The notes under the pieces were generated by a model. It was not told the origin of the DNA. It made no database searches and saw only the letters and a program-made list of their open reading frames with translations. The translations under genes and the position numbers were made by a program. A DNA stretch of 64,000 nucleotides from Elmis aenea (taxonomy: Eukaryota > Arthropoda > Insecta > Coleoptera > Elmidae), in NCBI GenBank assembly GCA_947652605.1, contig OX393577.1:34723466-34787465 (forward strand), given 5' to 3'. Each line of letters begins with the position of its first letter. The stretch's first letter is position 1. Positions 46,841 through 56,737 of this stretch are shown here, piece after piece.

Positions 46841-48641
46841 CAGGGTGCGCCATTAGTGCGATAAAGTCATTATTGCCCTTAATATCAACTTAATAAAAAA
46901 AAGTTTTTATTGAAACTTATAGTATTTCTACACGTGCATGTTTTAAAATTAGTTTCAAGTATACAGGGTGTTTCATAAAAATGGGGCGTCACTGAAGTTA
47001 TTTTTTTTAAATTGAACACCCAGTATATTTTTGCATAATCGAATTCAGCAAGAAAATCTCCATATGACAGTATTTTGTTTTTTTCATTTTTTGCCACGTT
47101 GCCAATTTATCTTAAAAAATCTTTGAATTTCCAGAAAAACAGGGTACAATACTTGCCAAGAGCACAACGTTATGAATAATAATTGGCAAATGATATTTTG
47201 CACATACAAAGTCAAAAGGTGTAGTCATAGTCTAAATACATCAAAATTAATTTATATTATACAGGGTGTTTCTTATAGATGTGCCAACTTCCCAATTTTC
47301 AAACATCAATAACTTTATTTTTTCAAATGGAACACCCTGTATATTATTAGGTCATTTTGTTGCATTTTTGTTTTTCTTCAACTTTTCTTAATACTTACCT
47401 ATACCTAAAATGAATATTTTCTGAGATATTTACATTTTACTTATTCTTATAAGCGTTGTGTAGGAATTTCCTAGTTTTCTCGGAGTAGGCCCCGACTTTG
47501 ACAATAGAAACAATAATTTCTGTAGTAACAAATGTCAGAGTAAATTGCTGTCAATTGTTAAGACATAAATAAATGAGTATAACATATGCAATATGAATTT
47601 TCCAAAAAAAGAATTGATTGATACGGTCTATGTTGAGGGTGGCGTATTTTCGATGCCCATACAGGGGGGGTATCTCGGTTATCAGAGATTTAAAAAAACT
47701 AAGTACGTAATCTCGATTTCTTTTTTCGAGAGGAATTTATTGTCGTAAACAGATTTTTGATAATTTTCGAAATATAGTTTTTTTTTTAATCTCTGAAAAT
47801 TACCGAGATACCCCCCCGTATGGGCATCGAAAATACGCCACCCTCAACATAGACCGTATCAATCAATTATTTTTTTGGAAAATTCATATTGCATATGTTA
47901 TACTCATTTATTTATGTTTTAACAATTGACAGCAATTAACTCTGACATTTGTTACTACAGAAATTATTGTTTCTATTGTCAAAGTCGGGGCCTACTCCGA
48001 GAAAACTAGGAAATTCCTACACAACGCTTATAAGAATAAGTAAAATGTAAATATCTCAGAAAATATTCATTTTAGGTATAGGTAAGTATGAAGAAAAGTT
48101 GAAGAAAAACAAAAATGCAACAAAATGACCTGATAATATAAAGGGTGTTCCATTTGAAAAAATAAAGTTATTGATGTTTGAAAATTGGGAAGTTGGCACA
48201 TCTATAAGAAACCCCCTGTATAATATAAATTAATTTTGATGTATTTAGACTATGACTACACCTTTTGACTTTGTATGTGCAAAATATCATTTGCCAATTA
48301 TTATTCATAACGTTGTGCTCTTGGCAAGTATTGTACCCTGTTTTTCTGGAAATTCAAAGATTTTTTAAGATAAATTGGCAACGTCGCAAAAAAATGAAAA
48401 AAACAAAATACTGTCATATGGAGATTTTCTTGCTGAATTCGATTATGCAAAAATATACTGGGTGTTCGATTCAAAAAAAATACCTTTAGTGACGCCCCAC
48501 TTTTATGAAACACCCTGTATACTTGAAACTAATTTTAAAACATGCACGTGTAGAAATACTATAAGTTTCATTAAAAACTTTTTTTTATTAAGTTGACATT
48601 AAGGGCAATAATGGACTTTATCGCACTAATGGCGCACCCTG
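46841..48641. mobile_element. 1.8-kb near-perfect palindrome with concentric transposon ends
   Basis: The ends CAGGGTGCGCCATTAGTGCG (46841) and its complement (48641) have TA outside. The arms of about 900 bp are near-identical inverted copies with a symmetry axis close to 47742. Within each arm lie further CAGGGTG-type ends in mirrored pairs: 46964/48517, 47262/48218, a reversed one near 47340/48130, and 47635/47846. ATCTCGG lies inside the innermost pair. Mirrored frames (46885-47097 and 48375-48596) result from the palindrome and are not genes. Confidence 0.85.
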
Positions 48642-48698
48642 TATACATAAATAGTCTCGAGTCATTCTGTAGAGGTTTGGATATAAAACTTGATGACT

Positions 48699-48898
48699 NN
48701 NNNNNNNNNNNNNNNNNNNNNNNNNNNNNNNNNNNNNNNNNNNNNNNNNNNNNNNNNNNNNNNNNNNNNNNNNNNNNNNNNNNNNNNNNNNNNNNNNNNN
48801 NNNNNNNNNNNNNNNNNNNNNNNNNNNNNNNNNNNNNNNNNNNNNNNNNNNNNNNNNNNNNNNNNNNNNNNNNNNNNNNNNNNNNNNNNNNNNNNNNN
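48699..48898. other. Assembly gap (200 N)
   Basis: This is a run of N of round length, i.e. a scaffold gap of unknown true size, 57 bp from the large palindrome. Frames that run through it are artefacts. Confidence 0.99.
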
Positions 48899-49821
48899 GT
48901 AGTAGAGTATTTGGGTACTTTTCTATTTTGTGAAAGCCAGTGGTGTCTGTCGCCACTGGATCACAAATACTGTTCGTTTTCTGTTAGAAATAATATTTTT
49001 AATTGACCTTTACCATTGATTTGAGGAGTAAATTAAAGTAATTTTTTTACACATTTAAATAAGTAATAAAAAGGAAGATAATACAATGCAGCGACAGACG
49101 AAATAGAAAGGTACCCTTATTTGATAGCCAAATTTTAAGATTGAATGGTTGTCCCCGACTATTTTGTCCCTCGCTTTTTGTTGCCGCCCCACTGCTCTGT
49201 TATAACTAAAATAAATTTAGTAATGCACTTTGTGAATAACTAGGCTTTTCTCGATTTTTTGGAACCCAACATAAAGGAAATTTTTCAATTTTATTCATTA
49301 TTGATATTGCATCCTTGAATAAGTCTGCTATAAATTTGGAAGTGTTTTATTATCGGTTAAAAAAAGAAAATGTTTTAATGAAAGTTGGTGCAGGGTCTAA
49401 AAAAACTTGGCGCCGGTCCTGAGTACAAAGTAGACGCAGCCTTTAACGTTACGAGAAAACTCGCGCCTTTATCCAGGAATAAATGTAGTGTGTTGTCTTT
49501 GTGGCGTGAGCCTAAGTAAATACGTAAATTTTGTTTTTGAGATCAATTGTAAGTACATTTTAAATTTAGCAGCCATAAAAGCATAAATTCATGGTATTGA
49601 TTTTGCCACTCGTACGAATCTAGCGTTTTTGCAAAAATATGTTTTGTATCGTTTTGTGTACGATAACTTAGTTACATTACATAAATTTCTTCATGGCAGC
49701 CATTTCTGTATTTTTGCCCCATGTTGCCAAACGGGTTTGCTGCGCGTGGCAACCTTGCTAATTATTATCTTTGTTAGTGGGTAGAACATTCGTCATACGC
49801 ACGTTGTTCTTACCAGTATAA
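48899..49821. other. Upstream region of the zinc-finger/recombinase gene pair
   Basis: No element ends were recognised. The last 150 bp before the first ATG are less AT-rich and contain an imperfect inverted pair GTTGCCAAAC / GTGGCAAC (49722-49754). This stretch could hold the promoter and 5' UTR. Confidence 0.35.
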
Positions 49822-50678
49822 ATGCGTTGTACCCTTTGTGTTAATATGGTTAGAATGTGCTTTGATTATTTTAAAGGATTTTGCTTTCGACGACATTGCT
49901 GTTATTCACACTCAGTATTACTGTGTAATTCCTTTGTTCTTCAAGGGTTTTGCCGCATTAGAGAACAGTGTCCCTTTGTGCATTTGTTCACAATACCGAC
50001 AGACCGAAATGGCGTGGTGTCTTTAAACAACACGTTTCTGAAAGAGGAGATCTTAAGGATTTCTGCGAGACCCCAAGTTGTCTATCCTCTTGTTGAAAAT
50101 AATCAAGCTTGTCGCCAGTACTTCAGAACTGGGACTTGTGATAGGGGTTTTCTCCGTTGCAAATACGAACACGTGAAAGACAACACTCGTAAAGGTAACT
50201 TAGGTCAAAATGTGCCCAACACTAACTTTTGTGTTAATTTGTGCAAAGCTCGAGGGCTACTTTATTTTACACTTAATAAATTAAATCTTAAGTATGTTAG
50301 GGATTGATTATATTTTTTTTTTAAGTAATGAAAATAAAGGTGTTAAGTTTCTTTTCATTAATATAAAGTTAATGTTGGCCATCTATGTAAAATACTTACA
50401 ATTCTACACATGTTCAAAGTATTTATTCATTTCAAAAAGTAGTGGGGGGCCCGTACGCGAACGATTACATTCCTAAACTTGTATTTTTTTTTTCAGGTGA
50501 CGTACGCCACCACACATGTAACTTCTGCGAAGAGATTCTGACGAGGGATAACGCAAGACGGACCCAATGCAACCATCTCTATTGTTTGGCATGTGTCGAA
50601 AGTTCGGTAGCCGATAAGAAACGGTGTGCTGTCTGTGAAGAACGTATATTGACGTTTACTAAAGTATTTTCGGCATAA
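49822..50678 (+). CDS. CCCH zinc-finger plus RING-finger protein (two exons)
   Basis: The coding exons are 49822-50194 and 50497-50678, with donor G|GTAACT, acceptor TTTTTTTTTTCAG and phase 1. They give 184 residues, or 176 from the ATG at 49846, which has the better A-at-minus-3, G-at-plus-4 context. Three CCCH fingers are in order: CFDYFKGFCFRRHCCYSH (C-x7-C-x4-C-x3-H), CNSFVLQGFC...CPFVH (C-x8-C-x5-C-x3-H) and CRQYFRTGTC...CKYEH (C-x8-C-x6-C-x3-H). The second exon is a RING: CNFCEE, CNHLYCLAC and CAVC, matching C3HC4 spacing. CCCH fingers usually bind RNA and RING fingers recruit E2 ubiquitin enzymes; the combination recalls makorins, but length and order differ. The exon junction falls between the CCCH and RING modules. 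The open frame reading into the intron is the unspliced continuation. All cysteines and histidines are intact, so it is probably functional. The family is not recognised. Confidence 0.78.
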
Positions 50679-50757
50679 TTTTGGCGTAGCTAGCGAGCGT
50701 ATGTTTTATTGCGAGGCGGGCGACGATTATTTTTCTTAGGGATTTTCGATTATACTT
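50678..50757 (+). repeat. Direct repeat copy 1, just after the CCCH-RING stop codon
   Basis: The sequence around CTAGCGAGCGTATGTTTTAT and GCGAGGCGGGCGACG recurs about 159 bp downstream (50836-50916). It is strikingly CpG-rich compared with its surroundings. Confidence 0.75.
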
Positions 50758-50835
50758 TTTTAAACTAGGTCTGTTTAGTTCGGCACAAACACCTGTATTG
50801 TTCATGTGAACGGTTCTGTATGTTGGAGTGTCTCC

Positions 50836-50916
50836 AATTTTGCGTTGCTAGCGAGCGTATTTAGTTATTGCGAGGCGAGCGACGGTTGTCTTTCTTCGAG
50901 AGTTTACATTTTAAAT
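50836..50916 (+). promoter_or_regulatory. Direct repeat copy 2, upstream of the recombinase gene
   Basis: This copy contains GCTAGCGAGCGTATTTAGTT and GCGAGGCGAGCGACGG and lies 49-129 bp before the ATG at 50965. It could be a promoter element, or a recombinase binding/recombination site. The position fits either, and the sequence alone does not decide. No canonical AATAAA lies between the two genes (50679-50964). Confidence 0.45.
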
Positions 50917-50964
50917 ATATTCAGAACGATTCAACTCACACGACGTACCTAATTCACTTTCGTT

Positions 50965-53900
50965 ATGACTTACCAATTAGTACGGTACATCGAGGACGAC
51001 GTGCTTTACTGTTGCAAATCATTTGATATACGAAACACGAAAGACGACGATATAAAGTTGGTTAGATATTTTGATAAGGCATGGTATCCAGCTATAATTG
51101 TAGGAAGCGGCAATAAATTGGAAGTATCGACTTTGAGAAGGCAGTTATTGAAAAATTCTCAAGCTAATCTGTCCCACACATGTAAGTACTGGAAAATGTA
51201 GTTTAATGATTAAACCACTTAAAAGGTTTTGTTTATTTCAGCACCGGAAAAAAATAACTTCAATTCTACAAGTTCGTTAACAAATGAGAATCAGCTCGTA
51301 AGCAGTGTAACACATGAGTGGCATTTGCCTACACCGTCGACACCTTTGAATGAGAATGTAAAATTATCAAGTCCACTATCTACCCCAAAGCGTTACAACT
51401 GCAGAGTGTTGAGTGTTTCGAGTCCGCGTACAATAAGTCTTCCGCCACGACGATTATTCGTAAGCGGGAACGATTACGACAGTCCCTTGTCCGACTGCAG
51501 TCATCCGAGGAGGTCCTTCAATGATTCTCCACTTGACGATGTTTTTGTAGAAGAAAACCCAAGTGGCACAACATTAGACGGTAATTGGAGTTTAGCTTAA
51601 CAACACTTTTCATTTTTCATGTATGTTTAACAGTTTCAGATTTAAGCACCGAGGACCTGATCTCGGCAAGCAGTTCAATTAACGCAGAAGGTCAGCCTTG
51701 TGAAAATTTGTCACCAGTTACCATTGAAATTGTACCAACTGACCAATCAACATATTCACATTCAGGTGTGTGTTTATTTCATATTTTGCTAGCTTGGTTA
51801 TTGAACAAATATCGTCTAACCAAAAATGACGACCATAGAATAATTTGTAGAGAGTAACGGGACAGTGGTCATTGGGTTTATATGACCACTGTCCCGTTAC
51901 TCTCTACAAATTGTCTAATAAGTCTGTTTTTTTTTAAATAATTAAGAGCTTTGTTGATAAACAACATGGCCGAGCCACTTTATTTTTATCTGTGCATGGC
52001 TGTCGTTTTTCAGATGAAGAGTCGACATTACCTTGCGTTTCAAAATTGGTACTGCCAAAGAAAAAGCGCGATAAGAAGCAGTGCTGCTTATACTGTGGAC
52101 AGCTTGTTTTTCAGTTACCTAGACATTTAACACGAAGACACAAGGATGAAAATATGGTGCTTAACATGTCCAAATTGTCAATGAGTGATCCAAAGAGGTT
52201 GGAAATCCTGGCAGACCTTAGAAAAAGAGGGAATTTTAAGAACAATTGTGCCGTGTTACGTGGTGGAGAGGGAAATTTGATTGTTAGTCGAAGACCAGAC
52301 TGTATAAGAGCGTCAGACGATTTTGTTCCATGTTCTAATTGTTTTCTTTGGGTAACGAGAGTCTCACTTTATAGACACATGAAACATTGTGGAACGACAA
52401 GGAAGAAATGGACTCGATATCAAGGGATTAGCAATAATCTTTTGCCAATACTTCCCGATGCATCGACCCTTCTTAAAGATAGGGTGCTTTCAAGAATGAC
52501 CCAGGACAATATTTTCAGGATAATTAGAAGTGATTGGCTAATTTTGCGGTTTGGTTCCAGTTTATGCCAACGACATAACGATTTAACCGAAAAACATTTG
52601 GCAACATATATCGCAACAAAAATGAGAGAGCTGGCTCGTCTTGTGGAAGAAATATGTAAAAAGTCAGAAATAAGTGGGCTGGCAGATGCATTGTGCCCAG
52701 CTCACTTTGATTTAGTCGTAGACTGCACCAAAGTACTGGCAGGTTTTGATGAGGAAACTGGAAGATTTGCTACACCATCATTGGCACTTAAATTGGGATT
52801 TAGTTTGGTAAAATGTGCAAATTTGCTAATTAATCGAGCCCTTACGTCATCTTCAGACAGCCTACTCAAACAAGCTCAGGATTTTATTACGCTATATGAA
52901 ATCAGATGGACAAATGATATATCTCGTCACTCGCACACCACGTTAAAAATTTTGAAACATAACCAACCCTCATTATTACCTGTAGCTGAAGACATTAAAG
53001 TTTTAAACACACATCTGAATAATAAAGAAACTGAATTGTCAGATCGACTTATTCAAAATTACGACTATAATACTTTTTCCAACTTGAACAAGGTAATTAT
53101 TTCGAAGTTGATTCTGTTCAATAGAAAACGTGCTGGAGAAACATCACGTATTTTCTTGGAAAATTTCAAAAGTAGACACTCCGATATGGGTCATTCAGAT
53201 ATATTTTCTTCTCTGTCAGATAGCGATAAAACTTTGGCAAGAACATTTTCTCACATGCAGATTCGAGGAAAGCACGGACGAACAGTACCAATGTTGATGC
53301 CGAAGTTAACTGAAATAAATATTGAACTGTTATTAAGAAATAGGATAGCGGCAGGAATACCTGAAAATAATCCGTATCTTTTCGCGAAACCCACTGAAAC
53401 TGGTTTCTTTGACGGCGGAGCAGCTTTAACGAAATTAGCCAAAGAAGTTGGAATTTCAAATCACAAATCATTGCGATCTACCAATTTAAGAAAACATGTT
53501 GCTACCATGACGCAACTAATGAACCTCCGAGAACATGAAATGGAGGCGATTGCAAATTTTTTAGGCCACGATTTAAGTGTTCATAAACAGTATTATAAGT
53601 TGCCCGATTCGGCAATACATTTAGCAAAGGTTAGTAAGTTATTGATGGCCGTTAGTGGTGGAAATGTTCAACAGTTTAAAGGATGTAATTTGGACGATAT
53701 CGACATATCATTACCAGAACCAGAAAGGAGAGAACGAAGAACATCTGCACGTCCAGAACCGAGAGAAAGTACATCTGCACGTAACGATTCCGACGTTACC
53801 GATTCAGATGCCGCAAAAAGTTTATCTGATGACGCTGATAGCTTTCCACAAAGAGTTACGAAAAAAACCAAACCCTCTCAACGTAGACCTTATAAACCCA

Positions 53901-54190
53901 GAAATTATAGTAATCGAGTAAGTCTCCCTGCTTTTTGTAGTAATTTAAGCAGATTTGATACATCCTTGCAGTGCGTTAAATGTACTAATTTTTATATTTT
54001 CTTTTCCTTTCAGGTGGCGTGGAAAACAAGTGAAATAGATGCTGTTGAAAGAAACTTTGGCTATCTTATTAACAGCCGTGAAATTCCAGGCAAGCAAATG
54101 ATTTTGACATGCATAAGTTCCGAAGAGGCCCTCAGACACAGAACATGGTTGCAAGTTAAGTCCTGGATTAAAAATAAGATTGCGAAGTAA
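50965..54190 (+). CDS. Tyrosine recombinase with zinc-finger and SANT-like domains (five exons)
   Basis: The exons are 50965-51181, 51242-51580, 51634-51765, 52014-53917 and 54014-54190. All introns are GT-AG and in frame, giving about 922 residues. Residues 1-72 (YQLVRYIEDD..., KAWYPAIIVGSG) resemble a Tudor/agenet-like module; 73-230 are Ser/Pro-rich. Two zinc motifs follow: CLYCGQLVFQLPRHLTRRH (C254, C257, H267, H272) and CSNCFLWVTRVSLYRHMKHC (C336, C339, H351, C355). The recombinase core has FNRKRAGE (R602), IRGKHGRTVP (K649), TNLRKH (R722, with T at the usual His of HxxR), FLGHD (H748) and QYYKL (Y756/Y757, the second at the canonical H+9 spacing). The last exon reads VAWKTSEIDAVERNFGYLIN, then PGKQ and RTWLQVKSWIKN, a Myb/SANT-like tail. 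This domain order matches uncharacterised animal tyrosine-recombinase proteins related to Cryptons. Tyrosine recombinases cut and rejoin DNA without free ends. The gene is intact amid decayed transposons. Intron 2 is only 53-59 nt, with two possible acceptors six bases apart. Confidence 0.8.
51842..51912. other. Perfect 31-bp hairpin in intron 3 of the recombinase gene
   Basis: The left arm 51842-51872 (AATTTGTAGAGAG...GGTCAT) is exactly complementary to 51882-51912, with a 9-nt loop TGGGTTTAT. It lies 101 nt before the exon 4 acceptor. It would fold as RNA on the sense strand or extrude as a DNA cruciform. No similar sequence was noticed elsewhere in the window. Confidence 0.95.
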
Positions 54191-54590
54191 CATTAAAAGT
54201 TTTTTTTTTTTTTTTAAGTTTTTACTCGTTTATGAACCTATCTTGTCTTTTTCTATATTGTAACGTCGTGCTTTTTCTGTAATGATAATAATGTTATATA
54301 TTTTATATTTTCAACTTGTGCACTTTTGTTTACATACTTGTTCTTTGTCTAATTTTATGTTGACTTTTGAAATGTGCTAAGTAAACACATTTGTTATGTT
54401 TTATAAATGTCTTTTAAAAATTATAATTATTGTTTACTGTTATTGTTTAAGACGTTGAATGTTGTATTATGTTCGTGAAAACATATACTTTTATTTCGGT
54501 ACTAATTTTATGTTGGCATTTTAAATGTGTTACGTTTTATATATGTTTTTTAAAAATACAATAAACGTTTTTTTTTAATATTTCACTGTT
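54191..54590 (+). terminator. 3' UTR and polyadenylation signal of the recombinase gene
   Basis: After the stop there is T-rich sequence with repeated TTTTATGTTGNC and GTTTTATAAATGT-like stretches. AATAAA follows at 54560-54565, then a T-rich region, consistent with a normal poly(A) signal about 370 bp after the stop. Confidence 0.6.
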
Positions 54591-55984
54591 TTATTGACTA
54601 CCAGGTGATTCAGTTTGACTTTGTCATTTTAGGAGGAGACCTAACAACCTACATTATATATATATATCGCAGGATAATCTCAATTAAATAACGTTAAAAT
54701 GTTTTTTCTGTGATTAAATAAATCAGAGTGGCGAGTCGACTTTGTAGTTTGAAACTGCATGGTATCTAGTACCTGTTTTTTATTTGATTCTGACAGAATG
54801 CAATTCGACCATGCATTAAATAGTTGGTTGCATTAATTTTTAAAATGTTAAAGTAAAGTAACAGTTTTCAATGAAAATCAAATAATACAATATACCCAAC
54901 ATAAATATTACAAATTTTTTAAATTTGAGTGTTATTATAAATTTTATTTGTTATTATTTCCAAAGTTTTGTACAAATTATCCTATAAGTATAGGGTAATA
55001 AAAAGATGAAATAAACAAAGTTTTTGAAATGTTCGTTTTATTTGTATTATCTGCTTTAAAGACCATCTATCTCTATAGATTTGTAAAACTAATAAAACAT
55101 TGTCTCAAAAAATTAAATAAGTGATGAAAATGGTCCATCTACTTGTGTAATAATAACTTTTTTTACAAAATTTGATTTAACACGTCCCTTGGAGGCGGAG
55201 AGGTCATTGAACCTGCCAATCAAACGGTTAAATTCGTTATTTAAACAAGAACGTTGCATTTAAGAGAAATGCATCCGTCAATTTTACAAACAAATATTTG
55301 CTACTGTTTATAGTAACAATAAGATAAGTTTAAAAAATAGAAAGTTTGTTGCACGTTAAAAAAATAGAAGGTATTTTTCATGTAAAAGCTACAAAGTTTT
55401 AATTAAATAATAATAGCTAGTATTTACAAACTTATTACAATATCCATTAGGTATGTTAAAGTAATTGAATAAGGTAATCCATTACACCTTTGTTTTTAAT
55501 AACAACTTGTTTTTACAACATAACATACACAGCAAGCCGAAACATTCTATAATTCATGCGAACAGTGCAACGTCTCGTTTTACTAAATGGTATTGAATGA
55601 AAAGAGATAACTAGATTAAATGCACGCGTTTTATTAAACCGTTAAGGAGGGATATTTAATTGTTAAATAATTTCGATATTTTTTTTCTCTGTAGATCATT
55701 TGTTTAGAGTTTTTTTAAATATAGCAAACAATTCAGACCGTGGCCCTTTATCCATGTGATTTTTTTCACAGTAAAAATGTATGTCGTTAAAAAAGTAACA
55801 TAAATTTTTATGAAATGAGATTTACACAGAAAATGTTAAGTAAAATCATAATAAACTCATATGGACGTGAAACGGCATTTTAAGATTGCCTCAAAAATTT
55901 AATTAAGGATTAACTTTGACCAATTCTGTAATAATTACTGTATTTTTAAGATCTTGTATTATTTTAATATTTATGAACTTTATA
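54591..55984. other. AT-rich stretch downstream of the gene pair
   Basis: A short (TA)n run lies at 54654-54666. No gene, terminal repeat or obvious partner boundary for the gene pair was recognised. Confidence 0.5.
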
Positions 55985-56737
55985 CAGCGTCATTCAAAAA
56001 GTCTGCAACAAATGGAAAAAAAAATATTATCTATTTCTCAGAAAATTTTATTCTTGATAAAAGTTGGTGCATGGTCTAAAACTAATTTTAAGATAAAAAG
56101 AAGTTGTTAAAATGTCATAGGACACTACATTTTATCGATTTTTGAAATATTAACCAGGGTAAAGTGCCCTTATTTTAAGAGATACAAATTTTTTTTTAAG
56201 GAAAAAGTCATTTAGAATCTCAAAATTAGACTAGATATGAATTTTGACGGTCAAATTTTTATTTTTATTTTTTAAGATATTTTAGGCACTTGCTCTTGCT
56301 AATATTTCAAAAATCGTTAAAATATAGTGTTCTATGACTTTTTAATATTTTAAAAAAAATCTTATAATTAGTTTTAGACCATGCACGAACTTTTATCAAG
56401 AATAAAATTTTCTGAGAAATCAATAATAAAAACTTTTCCATTTGTTGCAGACTTTTTGAATGTTAAAAATTGACCGTCATAATTCATATCTAGTCTAATT
56501 TTGAGATTCTAAATGACTTTTTCCTATAAACTTTTTTTGTATCTCTTAAAGTAAGGGCACTTTACTCTTGTTAATATTTAAAAAATCGCTAAAATCTAGT
56601 GTTCTGACATTTTATTGAACTTTGTTTTATCTTAAAATTAGTTTTAAACCATGCACCAACTTTTATCAAGAATAACATTTTTTGAGAAATCGATAATAAA
56701 AAAAATTCCCATTTGTTGCAAACTTTTTGAATGACGC
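55985..56737. mobile_element. Palindromic MITE with an extra half-arm
   Basis: The ends CAGCGTCATTCAAAAAGTYT are mirrored at 55985 and 56737, with TATA outside. The outer arms match over about 265 bp. An additional inverted half (about 56251-56467), ending in its own TTGCAGACTTTTTGAATG terminus, is inserted between them, giving three arm copies. No coding sequence is present. Confidence 0.78.

Noticed and set aside
46885..47097. Repeated 70-residue frame (also 48375-48596) looking like a duplicated gene
   Set aside because: Both are mirror images within the palindrome and include transposon ends; no protein motif.
48593..49006. Long open frames through 48.6-49.0 kb on both strands
   Set aside because: They exist only because the 200-N gap is translated as X.
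49822..50678. Calling the CCCH-RING gene a makorin
   Set aside because: Makorins are longer, have a makorin-specific Cys-His region and a CCCH after the RING; none is visible here.
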